From Pampus argenteus (Eukaryota; Chordata; Actinopteri; Scombriformes; Stromateidae), in the NCBI GenBank assembly GCA_036937835.1, contig CM072880.1, positions 691,001-755,000 of the forward strand: 64,000 bases of DNA, written 5' to 3'. The position numbers and the translations under genes were made by a program. Positions 47,763 to 58,454 of the stretch are shown piece by piece. The first letter of the stretch is position 1; every line of letters begins with the position of its first letter. The notes under the pieces are model-generated. The model saw nothing but the letters and a program-made list of their open reading frames with translations, ran no database searches and was not told where the DNA came from.

Positions 47763-48202
47763 ATTACCCACTGTGAGTCATCTCTGGTTGCAGCTAAAAA
47801 CAATCCAGTGCAGGAATTTCCACATCGGTTCAGTGCGGTTGCTTCCCTCCCAGATTCTCTTTGTCTCTGCTGAAAGAAGAAAACGGGAGCAGGAGACTAA
47901 ACACTGAACCGAGCATTTGTTTTGTTCTTCTGTGGAACACATGAACCCGAAACTCAACGTCAATCACTGTTTTATTTTCATTTCTGTAGAGAGTAGGCAG
48001 ATCACTTTGACTTGGTCATTTTGTAAGTAGCTCGTTACTGTGATCACCCCTGCTCTAATGTTAGCGATAGCGAGCTAGCTTGGTTTGCATGGTGCGTCCG
48101 TAATTCAGTTCAACTGTAATAACGTTAATGCTAACCTTTGGTGAAAACTGCCTCAAAACAAAGTGTGAGGCTTTTAGTGCAACTGAATGCTGAAGACTTG
48201 TT
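44979..48202. other. non-coding flank with CAT repeat and repeat fragments
   Basis: (CA)n at 45329-45380, (CAT)n at 46022-46094 and (TG)n at 47731-47762. 45651-45683 (CTTCACAAGAAAAACGACTC region) matches 54836-54868, marking an unclassified dispersed repeat. No gene. Confidence 0.45.
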
Positions 48203-48205
48203 ATG

Positions 48206-48920
48206 TTGAAGTCGAGGCCATCTGACCTGGCAGACTACAGACCAGTCGCCCTCACATCTCATGTGATGAAGGTCCTGGAGAGACTGGTCTTAGCCCAGCT
48301 GAGGCCACAGGTGAGGATGTTTCTGGACCCTTTGCAGTTTGCCTACCAGCCCCATTTAGGTGTCGATGATGCTGTCATCTACCTGCTGCAGCGAACCCAT
48401 ATGGATCTGGATGGTGGAGAAGGCACTGTGAGGATCACTTTCTTTGATTTCTCCAGTGCTTTCAACACCATCCAGCCTCTGCTACTGGGTGAGAAGCTGC
48501 AGGTGATGGGTGTTGACGACACAGTGATCTCCTGGATTACTGACTACTTGACAGGCAGGCCACAGTTTGTCCGTCTGGGCAGTGTCCTGTCTGGTGTGGT
48601 GGTCAGTGATACAGGAGCTCCACAGGGAACTGTACTTTCTCCCTTCCTCTTCACCTTATACACCACTGACTTTCAATACAACTCTGAGTCATGTCATCTA
48701 CAGAAGTTTTCTGATGACTCAGCTGTTGTTGGGTGTATAAGGGAGGGAGAGGAGGGTGAGTACAGGACGCTGGTGGACAACTTTGTAGAGTGGTCCGAGC
48801 AGAATCACCTGAGGCTGAATGTCAACAAGACCAGAGAGATGGTGATCGACTTCAGGAGGAAGAGGATGCCTTCACAGCCAGTACTGATCAGGGGGGAGGT
48901 GGTGGAGGAGGTGGAGGACA
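48206..48920 (+). mobile_element. LINE reverse-transcriptase fragment (both ends missing)
   Basis: An uninterrupted frame of about 240 codons encodes the central part of a non-LTR retrotransposon polymerase. It opens with SDLADYRPVALTSHVMKVLE and then has motif A FFDFSSAFNTI (the open frame's residues 80-90), the TGRPQFVRLG segment, motif B GAPQGTVLSPFLFTLY and motif C FSDDSAVVGC, followed by LNVNKTREMVIDF. The family belongs to the CR1/L2/Rex group of teleost LINEs; exact clade not resolved. The endonuclease, the thumb region and the 3' tail are absent. The frame runs into a GTGTGTATCTAC and (TG)n repeat at 48921. It is a dead fragment of a mobile element, not a host gene. Confidence 0.85.
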
Positions 48921-48945
48921 CGTGTGTATCTACGTGTGTATCTAC

Positions 48946-48976
<31 letters not shown>
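48921..48976. repeat. GTGTATCTAC and (TG)n tract abutting the LINE fragment
   Basis: Two ACGTGTGTATCT units followed by about 14 TG units, directly joined to the truncated LINE frame. Confidence 0.9.
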
Positions 48977-48977
<1 letters not shown>

Positions 48978-49088
48978 TAATCCTTGGTATTAAGTGTGTC
49001 TAGACTTAAGTGTCTCTGAGGTCGTCTCTCTGCAGGGTCGCGTCTCCCAACAGGAAGTGATGCGTCTCTCCACAAATGTGACTCCAGC

Positions 49089-49839
49089 AACACTCCTCTT
49101 CACCTCCTCATCTCCTCCTCACCTCCTCATCTCCTCTTCACCTCCTCCTCACCTCCTCTTCACCTCCTCTTTACCTCCTCTTCACCCCCTCCTCCCCTCC
49201 TCTTCACCTCCTCTTCACTCCATTTTCAGTTTACTTCTTGCCTCCTTTCCTACTTCAAGCTCCTCTTTTCTTCATCTCCTTTGCTACTCCTTCCTTTCCT
49301 TCTTCCTCCTAACTTCTTTCCTCCTCTCTTCTCATTTACTACTATTGTCTCATTCTCTTTTCTTCACCTCCTCTTCTTCCTTACTTTCTCCTCTCCTCTA
49401 TTCTTCAGCTCCTCTCCTCCTCTTCATTCAGTTTCATGATCAACTCTTTCTTTCCTCCTCCTCATCTCATTTTCTGTTCACCTCCTCTATCCTTTCCCCC
49501 TTTTCTCTCCTTTCCTTACTCCTTTGTTCCTCACTAGTGTCCTCTTATACTCTTCTTTTTTCCTTTTCATTTTTTCTCATCCTCCTTTCCTTGTCTCATA
49601 TATTTTCCTCATCCTATTTTCTCATTTCCTTTCCCTTTCTCCTCTTTTCCTTTCCTTCTTCCCCCTCATCTTTTTTCCATCTACTCGCCTTCTGTTTATT
49701 TCTTCTCTCATTCCTTTCCTTGCTCCTGTCATCCTCTTCTCTCTTTCTTCTTTTCATATCCTCTCATCCCATCCTTTCCTTCCTATCCTCCTCTTCTCTT
49801 CTCTTACGTTTTTCTCTCTTTTTTTCTCCTCTTTTCGTA
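49089..49839. repeat. 750-bp polypyrimidine tract
   Basis: Plus strand is overwhelmingly C and T, beginning with CACCTCCTCTT units and drifting to TTTCCTTTCCTTC words. It yields a 353-codon Ser/Leu/Phe-rich open frame that is not a gene. Long polypyrimidine-polypurine DNA can form triplex structures. Confidence 0.9.
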
Positions 49840-51489
49840 GTTGTTGACGTTTTCTGGTCAGTTGACATTAAACTCAAATGTCCGAACATCCTTGAAGGCA
49901 TTTTTTGTTGTTCAGTAAACGTTGAGATGGAAACGTGTCTGATAATCCTCCAGCGTGTCAGTGTGATGTCATCCAGCCCAGTGATGTTATCGGTCTTCTT
50001 TAGTTTTCAGATCAAATTTAAACTCCTGTGTGTGCAGGCGGGTGAAGTGAGGTGAAACGTCCCGTCTGACCTGCAGCTGCAGAGTAACTATAACACGCAA
50101 CACACACACACACACACTGTGATGGTCTCTGCAGAGCTTTATTTTGTTTCCTGGTGGGAAAGTATCCAGCTGCACAAAGTTTCCAGCTCTGTTGTTTTGG
50201 GGGAGATTCCTGTCGAGGCTGGAAACAAAAACCTCCATTTGTTTCCAGAATCAGATCATCTGAAGGAAGCGAGGCTCCTCCAAAACACAACACTACATCA
50301 AATTAAAGTATTTCACAGGACAGCGGTCACACTCCATCCTCCAGACTTCCTCGTGTTTTTTATCTATCCTGTCACTTTATGTGATTAATTAGCTGAAATC
50401 GCTTGTATGGATTAAAAAGGTTGGAACAGCATCTGTCCTGTACAAATGCTTATAGTGATCAAGTAGTCCGCCGACAGCGTTCACGTTGGGTCTTTTCTTA
50501 CAACATATGGAAAAACTTTAAAACTTTAAAACTACGATAATTGTTGTAATTGTATTTTTCTTACTTTACAGTGTGACACCATCATTACCCAAGGCTGCTG
50601 CGTGCATCATGTCAGTGAAAACTGGTAAACACCAACAGTAAACACCACCAGTAAACACCAACAACTACTGTCCAATCACTACTTTATATTCTATAATATA
50701 CAAATATCAATTACTAACATAAAACATGGTTTATAATAATCATCCACTTCTAGTGATGAATGTGACCCTGATGGATGTAGGAGGGTTTCATGTGACTGTA
50801 ATAAACTGAAAGCATTGATTAAAGTCGAGGTTCAAACCTCTCTTAAAGGACCAAACCAGAGTTTTTTTAGAAGTGAGTTGCACATTGTGAAGTTGTGGCT
50901 CTCCAGATGACTGCATGATGCAATTTCTTGTACAAACAGAATCATTTGATATATAGTAATAAGAAGAAATATGCCATAATAATGTTAAACATATCTTGTT
51001 CTAATGCAACAAGTATCTTATTATAATGACAAAGCTTATAATATTTACGTTGTCATGGCACATTCGGGCAAACGTTAGCCGGAAGTTGAACTGGTAAACA
51101 GGCTGAATCTGGAGAATCATTCATCATGACTGCTGTGCTGCATTTGGACGGTTGTTAGGCAGAAATATTTGGGTGAGTAATGGCTGCCTGATAATATTAT
51201 TTGGAAAACTCTCATACAAACCATCATAACACAGTAATTGAATGAAAATCGATCGACTGAAGGTTTAAAAGTCAAACAAAGAGCACCTGTGCATGTAAGA
51301 ACATGAGGAATGACCAGCAGTCACGACCTCTGACCTTTAAAACAGTAAATAGCAGTGCTGCTGTTTGTCCCCCGAGACCGACTATTATTATAAACAGAAG
51401 AAGAAGAAGAAGAGAAACACTGCCAAAGGCCCACTCTGTGATCTCCAATCCATCTTCAACTGAACACTAACAGATGGTTTCCAAGTCAG
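49840..51489. other. non-coding flank, nothing recognised
   Basis: A (CA)n tract at 50101-50117 and three AGTAAACACCA-type units at about 50625-50665. No gene. Confidence 0.45.
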
Positions 51490-52290
51490 AGAGCAGAGGA
51501 CGCACCCAGACAGACACAGAGAGGGATGGACAGACGAACAGAGACAGACAGAGGGACAGAGAGAGAGAGAGACTGAGACTGAGAGACAGACACAGAGAGG
51601 GATGGAGAGACGGACAGAGACAGACAGAGGGACAGAGAGAAAGAGAGACTGAGAGACAGACAGAGGGACAGACAGAGAGAGACTGAGAGACAGACAGAGG
51701 GACAGAGAGAGAGAGAGACTGAGAGACAGACACAGAGAGGGATGGACAGACGGACAGAGACAGACAGAGGGACAGAGAGAGAGAGAGAGGGACTGAGAGA
51801 CAGACAGAGAGAGGGATGGAGAGACAGAGAGAGAGAGAGACAGACAGAGGGACAGAGAGAGAGAGAGACTGAGAGACAGACAGAGAGAGGGATGGAGAGA
51901 CAGAGAGAGAGAGAGACAGACAGAGGGACAGAGAGAGAGAGACTGAGAGACAGACAGAGAGAGAGAGACCGAGAGACAGGCAGGGAGAGAGAGGGACTGA
52001 GAGACAGACAGAAAGAGAGAGAGAAAGAGAGAGAGACTGAGAGACAGACAGAGGGACAGAGACTGAGAGACAGACAGAGGGACAGAGAGAAAGAGAGAGA
52101 GACTGAGAGACAGACAGAGGGACAGACAGAGAGAGACTGAGAGAGGAACAGACAGGGAGACAGCAGAAATATGGAGAGAAACAGGAACTATAAGGAACCT
52201 AAAAAGAAAACAGAGAGCTGAGCAGAAGGACAGAGAGACAGAGAGACAGACACAGAGAAGAGTAATGAGGTGGACAGACAGAGAGCAGCA
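51490..52290. repeat. polypurine GAGACAGACAGAGG minisatellite, about 800 bp
   Basis: Irregular tandem array of GAGAGACTGAGAGACAGACA and GAGGGACAGAGAGA phrases, almost pure purine plus C on the plus strand. Longer units of roughly 100 bp recur (for example GGGATGGA at 51528, 51599, 51739, 51814 and 51889). Open frames of Arg/Glu/Thr/Asp on plus and Ser/Leu/Cys on minus are by-products. Confidence 0.93.
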
Positions 52291-52739
52291 GTGAAAGTAA
52301 GAGATATGTAAACTACTCCAGTTGTATTTACATGACAGGTGCCCAGAGAGGACAAACAGAGCTTTGCTTTAATCCTTCACTTAATGAAGAGGACATGTGG
52401 AAATCGTCAGCGTCCTGCAGGAAGCTCACACATCCCAGTGTGGAGGACACAGGCCTAAAAAGTCCGTCCCTCAGCCACTAGTGTCCCTTCATTTCTGTTA
52501 AAACCACAATAAAACTATGATGCCATAAAAGATCCTGTTGTTAGTGTTTTTATGTCGAGCTGTGAACTCATTGTTTAACCATGCAGGTAACCAATCATTA
52601 AAAAAGGTAAATGTTGAACTGCTCCTTTAAAGCTCTGGGAGAAAAGAATAAAACATACAGAGTTATGAATGAGAGAAACCCAGTAATGGAAGTGAACGGG
52701 TCCACTGGGACAGCTGAGTCACTCCTGTCTCTGGCTGAC

Positions 52740-52774
<35 letters not shown>

Positions 52775-53334
52775 AGGTCTGGGAAACACATCGGAACTGA
52801 CAGCCGCCACAGACAAAAGGCCTCATCCAGATCACACACACGCTGTCATCAGGAAGTGGCGTCACAGAGTTCAAAAGGGGATGAATGAGAAAATATGATC
52901 AGGAAAAAGAAAACGAAGAGAAGAGAAAGTTTGGAAAAGAAATGATGGAAAGAAAGAGAAAATGATTTTAAAAAAGAGGCACAAAACAAACATCTTCAGG
53001 TTTGTTACGACCTGTTTGAGGATCTGAAGATCCGTCTGGATATTTGATTAGGAGTCAGAGCAATAACTGTAATATCTCCACTGCTTCTCTGATAAGCCTC
53101 ATAGAAACTGTGTCTGCACATTAACTTTAAAGCTCTAATAGTACAACACAACAGGAGAATGAAATGTTAGATTATCATATTGATTTATGACTGAATGAAG
53201 AAACTCCTTCCAGTCATATTAATACTCACATTCCTCCAGATATCATTTGTAACTGTTAATTAACCATAATCAGTTTAATCAGAACTCAGAGACTTTCACA
53301 CCCAACCTGAAAACTCTGCAGCGTGCGGCTGAAT
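52291..53334. other. non-coding flank with TG tract
   Basis: (TG)n at 52741-52771. No gene recognised. Confidence 0.45.
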
Positions 53335-53460
53335 GAATTTCTATCACGTTTAATCTTTAGTACAGATAAAGTAATTATAGTTGGTGGTTTTAATATTCAT
53401 GTGGAGGTTGATAATGATAATCTTCTCATTATTAGACTCAACTGGCTCCTCTCAGAGTAA
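53335..53460 (+). mobile_element. LINE endonuclease relic
   Basis: The plus-strand frame from 53335 reads EFLSRLIFSTDKVIIVGGFN and then IHVEVDND, matching the apurinic-type endonuclease motif VIIVGDFNIH of teleost LINEs with Asp changed to Gly. A stop follows at 53458. Flanking sequence is too decayed to extend the element. Confidence 0.55.
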
Positions 53461-53754
53461 ATAAACCGGCTCACTTTAGTCCAGACTGAGATTTAAACAC
53501 AAGTCAAGTGTTTTTACGTTGACCACAGTGTTGACCACCTTAAAACCTCATCATGTGTTAACAGTGACTGCTGTTCATGTTGGTTGATAAGATGTGATTT
53601 ATAGGAGACATAAAACATGATATTTACTCTAAGTTCCTCTTTTAAAGGTCCAATCTGTATCTTTTTTCATGTAAATCTAAGATGCAAAAATCTATTTTGT
53701 TTAGTGTTTTTATGGGTATTTTTGTATGTTTTCGGTGTATCTCTAGCAGCTTGC

Positions 53755-53792
<38 letters not shown>

Positions 53793-54974
53793 CCCTCCTG
53801 TTTGAACAGTTCATCTCTGAGAGCCTCACATATAATGAGCCTGCACAACGAGAGCGGATCCGAGCTTCTCCAACGCCTTCACAAACACGAACACACCACC
53901 ATGACAACAACGCCGGCTCTCCAGTGTATAGGCAGGTTTCCATAGTCAACTAATGTTATGTAAACAAATGTTACCACCCTTATATTTATGTAAGGCTCTT
54001 CAACACACACTTCAGCACTCCCCGGGGTGACTCATCCAACATATACACACCTCTACACGTTCAAACAGCCGCGTTCAGTTTCCTCTGAAACACTCAAAGG
54101 TGTCTTTAGTTTCTCCGACAGTTCAGTTGCTCAGAAGCAACTCTGTGTTGAAACCGGCAACTCGGCTCATTTTCATCCTGTTCAAATGTTGTTTATAGTG
54201 TAAATCTGTGACTCCACTGTTTCGCAGCCTCTAAACATACATCAACACAAGCTGACATGTTGGGTACCAGGACGCAGCGACAGTCAGCTGTTATCAGCCG
54301 ACAGTCAGCTGTTATCAGCTGGGATTGATTTGTATTTGTGTTGTTGATCTCAAGTGAATCGTAGTGAAACAACAAACTACAGTCGTACTTCACCAGAAAC
54401 AGCGTGCTCTGTCTCCGTTAAGTCCTTCCGTCTCAGTAATTTACAGCGTTTCCGCCCTCTCCTGCTCTCCAGGAAGAGTTGAGGCTTCACTGGAACTGAT
54501 GAATGAAAGCTTTGAAGTCACATCTATTAAAACATGCATCCTGTTTAATGTATCGACACAGCTCATCTCTGGGTTAAGGTTTGCTCAGTAAATGAGTGAT
54601 TCACTGACTGTGTATTAATGCACATCATTAAAACACAGATGAACATGTGAGATCATCACAGTGCAGACAGAAGAGTGGTACAGTTTGATGATTTCTCTGA
54701 AACAAAGGAGGGAATCCCCAAAATGCTGTTACAGTCTGTGTGAACCAGAGACAATAACAAGCTCGCTGGTTCTCTCAATACTCCTCCTCGCCAGAGAGGT
54801 TGTAATGTGGAGGCTCGCTGCCATCTATTCACTGTCTTCCCAAGAAAAACGACACAACAGGTCATAATGTCAGTAAAGTTTTATCCAAATCAGGATCTTT
54901 CCCTAAACTCAGCCAGGTTTTATGCATCAACAACCCTGATATTCATGGTGTGACAGCACGGTGGTTACCGTCTT
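53461..54974. other. non-coding flank with TG tract and unclassified repeats
   Basis: (TG)n at 53756-53791. 54288-54319 holds a tandem GTCAGCTGTTATCAGC pair. 54836-54868 matches 45651-45683. No gene recognised. Confidence 0.4.
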
Positions 54975-55065
54975 GTCATGTTAGGGTTAATATTCATCTG
55001 GGTGTTGATAATGATGCTCTGACATCATCACTGATTACCAGTGAAAGCACAGATGATGTCGTCCT
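54975..55065 (+). mobile_element. second LINE endonuclease relic
   Basis: The frame containing GTTAATATTCATCTGGGTG reads NIHLGVDNDALTSSL, again the region after the GDFNIH motif of a LINE endonuclease. It is closely related in wording to the relic at 53.4 kb and equally broken. Confidence 0.45.
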
Positions 55066-55322
55066 GTGTGTTATTCTGGAGTCACATGATCAAACCGTGA
55101 ACCCGGAGGTGAATGTGGAGGACTAATATGCTATTTGCATATTGTTATTATCAAAATGAAAAGTTTTGTTTGTTTGTAATTATGAAGTGATGAACAGTTG
55201 AGACTGCAAACAGAGAAACACAGAAGAAGAACAAAGAGAGAAAAAACAGACGGAGGGATTCTCTCATCCGTCCACACCCGCAGCTCAGACACAGCTGCTC
55301 CCTCTCTCTCTCACACACGCGC

Positions 55323-55355
<33 letters not shown>

Positions 55356-55471
55356 TTTTAGATAGCATCACGCCCCTAATTTCCCATGGTGCGTTGTAAA
55401 CAGAACACACCCGTCCGCCTGTGGCAGCACTTCAGACAACACACACGCTCATCCAAACACTGCCATATACA

Positions 55472-55513
<42 letters not shown>

Positions 55514-55732
55514 CTGAAGCTCTTCCAGACGCTGCTTCCTGATGCAAAGGCTCATGGGAGCTATGCAGTTTTATGACCCATAATACTTTTGGAGCCTGAG
55601 GTGAAGTCTGGCGACTTAAAGGACCAGTCTGACATCAGTTCATGATGTGTTTAGCCTAGCTTAGCACAAAGACTGGGAGCCACTGTAAAGAATATATCAG
55701 TCAGCTTTATACTGTAATTCTACACTGTTCAT
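55066..55732. other. non-coding flank with two CA tracts
   Basis: (CA)n at 55319-55354 (starting with CACACGCGCACACGC) and at 55474-55512. No gene. Confidence 0.5.
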
Positions 55733-56978
55733 ACTGAGCACCATCTATGGGAGCAACGATGGTTGACGACTGAGCACCATCTGACCTGGGAGCAACGATG
55801 GTTGACGACTGAACACCATCTGACCTGGGAGCAACGATGGTTGACGACTGAACACCATCTAACCTGGGAGCAACGATGGTTGACGACTGAACACCATCTG
55901 ACCTGGGAGCAACGATGGTTGACGACTGAGCACCATCTAACCTGGGAGCAACGATGGTTGACGACTGAGCACCATCTGACCTGGGAGCAACGATGGTTGA
56001 CGACTGAACACCATCTAACCTGGGAGCAACGATGGTTGACGACTGAGCACCATCTATGGGAGCAATGATGGTTGACGACTGAGCACCATCTAACCTGGGA
56101 GCAACGATGGTTGACGACTAAGCACCATCTAACCTGGGAGCAACGATGGTTGACGACTGAGCACCATCTATGGGAGCAACGATGGTTGACGACTGAACAC
56201 CATCTGACCTGGGAGCAACGATGGTTGACGACTGAACACCATCTATGGGAGCAACGATGGTTGACGACTGAACACCATCTAACCTGGGAGCAACGATGGT
56301 TGACGACTGAGCACCATCTAACCTGGGAGCAACGATGGTTGACGACTGAACACCATCTATGGGAGCAACGATGGTTGACGACTGAACACCATCTAACCTG
56401 GGAGCAACGATGGTTGACGACTGAGCACCATCTGACCTGGGAGCAACGATGGTTGACGACTGAACACCATCTGACCTGGGAGCAACGATGGTTGACGACT
56501 GAACACCATCTATGGGAGCAACGATGGTTGACGACTGAACACCATCTATGGGAGCAACGATGGTTGACGACTGAACACCATCTATGGGAGCAACGATGGT
56601 TGACGACTGAGCACCATCTATGGGAGCAACGATGGTTGACGACTGAACACCATCTATGGGAGCAACGATGGTTGACGACTGAACACCATCTAACCTGGGA
56701 GCAACGATGGTTGACGACTGAACACCATCTATGGGAGCAACGATGGTTGACGACTGAGCACCATCTAACCTGGGAGCAACGATGGTTGACGACTGAACAC
56801 CATCTAACCTGGGAGCAACGATGGTTGACGACTGAGCACCATCTAACCTGGGAGCAACGATGGTTGACGACTGAACACCATCTATGGGAGCAACGATGGT
56901 TGACGACTGAGCACCATCTAACCTGGGAGCAACGATGGTTGACGACTGAACACCATCTATGGGAGCAACGATGGTTGA
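55733..56978. repeat. 39/36-bp minisatellite, 32 full units
   Basis: The unit starts GAGCAACGATGGTTGACGAC and ends either CTRACCTGG (long, 39 bp) or CTATGG (short, 36 bp). From 55751 to 56962 there are exactly 20 long and 12 short units (1,212 bp), so the only length change anywhere is this 3-bp step. Run order: long 7, short 1, long 2, short 1, long 1, short 1, long 2, short 1, long 3, short 5, long 1, short 1, long 3, short 1, long 1, short 1. Because all lengths are multiples of three, frames stay open on both strands (422 and 325 codons); these are not genes. Confidence 0.97.
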
Positions 56979-56984
56979 AAGTCT

Positions 56985-57074
56985 GTTGTCCAGGCATTCA
57001 TATTTGTAATTTAGTTTTCTTAAAATCTCGTCTCGTCTCGATCTCGTGAACTGAGTGTTTCGTCACACCCCTAA
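56985..57074 (-). mobile_element. possible hAT-type element terminus
   Basis: Read on the minus strand, the segment begins TAGGGGTGTGACGAAACACT, and TAGGGGTGT-type ends are typical of hAT-like fish repeats. It continues with a CGAGACGAGACGAGA run. The other end was not found, so this is only a candidate. Confidence 0.3.
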
Positions 57075-57850
57075 TAGTTATACAACACCTGTTATGCCCC
57101 AGTCTAGGATGTTTATGGCACAACACGAACAGGCCTCATCTTCATCCCAAACACCACTTGTTAAACTGATTAATAAACAAAGATTTATTTACAAGGATAA
57201 GACACGGTTAAACTACTACAACTACACACAACTTCAGGGTGGACTCAGGCCAAAACAACAAACAAACAAATCTAACTAGAAAATAAACAACTTCCCACAA
57301 ACAAAACAAATGACAAAGATCTTACCTTCACGAACTTCAGAAAAACCGTCAGTCCACCCCTACTCTATTGATCACAACTATTTACACTATTGACAATCAA
57401 GGTTTCAGAGCAGAAGGACATGTGGCAGGTTGGGAGAAAGAGGGTTGGCCCGGACTACTCAGCTGCAGCCAATCAGAGTGGAGGGCTTGGCATCCCTCAG
57501 CAAATCGCCTTCAAGGGTTGGCACAGTCCTATTTACCTGTGAAAACAGTAGAGTCACAAACACAGCAGCCTACAAACAAAATAAACTAAAACTATGACCA
57601 CAGTCATAACCGTTTTTACAGATCAAAAACACATGAACATGTCAATAAAGTTATAAAATATACTGTGAATTTACATGACTAATGTAAAATAACTGCAAGT
57701 CAAGTATTTACGTTATCGCAGCGTCAGTCGACTTTTTTAGGAAATTGAATAGTTTTTGTAGGTAAAAATACTTTTATCATTTATCAAAGCTATGAACTGC
57801 ATTTTAATTATAGGAAGTTACTGTATTTTTATAGATTTTTATTTTCCATT
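57075..57850. other. unclassified sequence, possibly an LTR-like repeat
   Basis: Begins near TGTTATGCCCCAGTC (57090), contains AATAAACAAAG (57172) and CAGCCAATCAGAG (57466). These recall a solo LTR, but no paired ends were established. No gene recognised. Confidence 0.25.
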
Positions 57851-58228
57851 TTACAGTATTACAGTAGTAGTACAGTAGTAGTACAGTAGTAGTACAGTAG
57901 TAGTACAGTAGTACAGTAGTACAGTAGTAGTACAGTAGTACAGTAGTACAGTAGTAGTACAGTAGTAGTATAGTAGTAGTACAGTAGTAGTACAGTAAAG
58001 TACAGTAGTAGTACAGTAGTAGTACAGTAGTAGTACAGTAGTAGTACAGTAGTAGTACAGTAAAGTACAGTAGTAGTACAGTAGTAGTACAGTAGTAGTA
58101 CAGTAAAGTACAGTAGTAGTATAGTAGTAGTACAGTAGTAGTACAGTAAAGTACAGTAGTAGTACAGTAGTAGTACAGTAGTAGTACAGTAAAGTACAGT
58201 AGTAGTACAGTAGTAGTACAGTAGTATC
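57851..58228. repeat. TAGTACAG/TAG trinucleotide-based array
   Basis: About 378 bp of TAG, TACAG and TAAAG words. Blocks of CAGTAGTAGTA are separated by AAAGTACAG at 57998, 58062, 58104, 58150 and 58192. The minus strand lacks stops, producing Tyr/Cys/Thr/Leu spurious frames. Confidence 0.95.
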
Positions 58229-58454
58229 ACCAGCTGCTGCAATATTAATTTCACAATTTTTGAAAAATTGCGTAACAGGCATCTCTCACTTTATTCCAAA
58301 AGAAATGATGTAATCATTTAATTGAGACAATAATTGTCCGATTAATCAATAATAAAACATAATCATCACTTGCAGCCAGCAGAAACACAACAAATGGGAG
58401 GCGATGATTCAGAGCGAGGTGCTCGAGGAAAAACCTGATGGAAATCTGGCCATA
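58229..58454. other. short non-coding spacer
   Basis: Contains a small inverted repeat CAATTTTTGAAAAATTG at 58253-58269. Nothing else. Confidence 0.5.

Noticed and set aside
48206..48920. Domesticated reverse transcriptase or host gene
   Set aside because: It is a fragment lacking both ends, abutting a microsatellite, and matches an ordinary teleost LINE polymerase including its FSDD-type motif C.
48994..50055. 353-codon Ser/Leu/Phe-rich frame resembling a membrane protein
   Set aside because: Caused by the polypyrimidine tract; hydrophobicity is a composition effect and no conserved motif is present.
51474..52140. Arg/Glu/Asp-rich frames resembling a coiled-coil or RNA-binding protein
   Set aside because: Translations of a GAGACAGA minisatellite.
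55733..56978. CRISPR-like array of 36-39 bp periodic units
   Set aside because: Units are contiguous copies with no unique spacers, and the DNA is vertebrate.
55729..57049. Open frames of 422 codons (minus) and 325 codons (plus) with regular repeats, which could look like a repeat protein
   Set aside because: They follow directly from tandem units of 39 and 36 bp, open on both strands at once, with no conserved domain or splice context.
57075..57600. A complete LTR element or solo LTR
   Set aside because: LTR-like words are present, but no paired terminal sequences or target duplications could be established, so it was kept only as an unclassified stretch.
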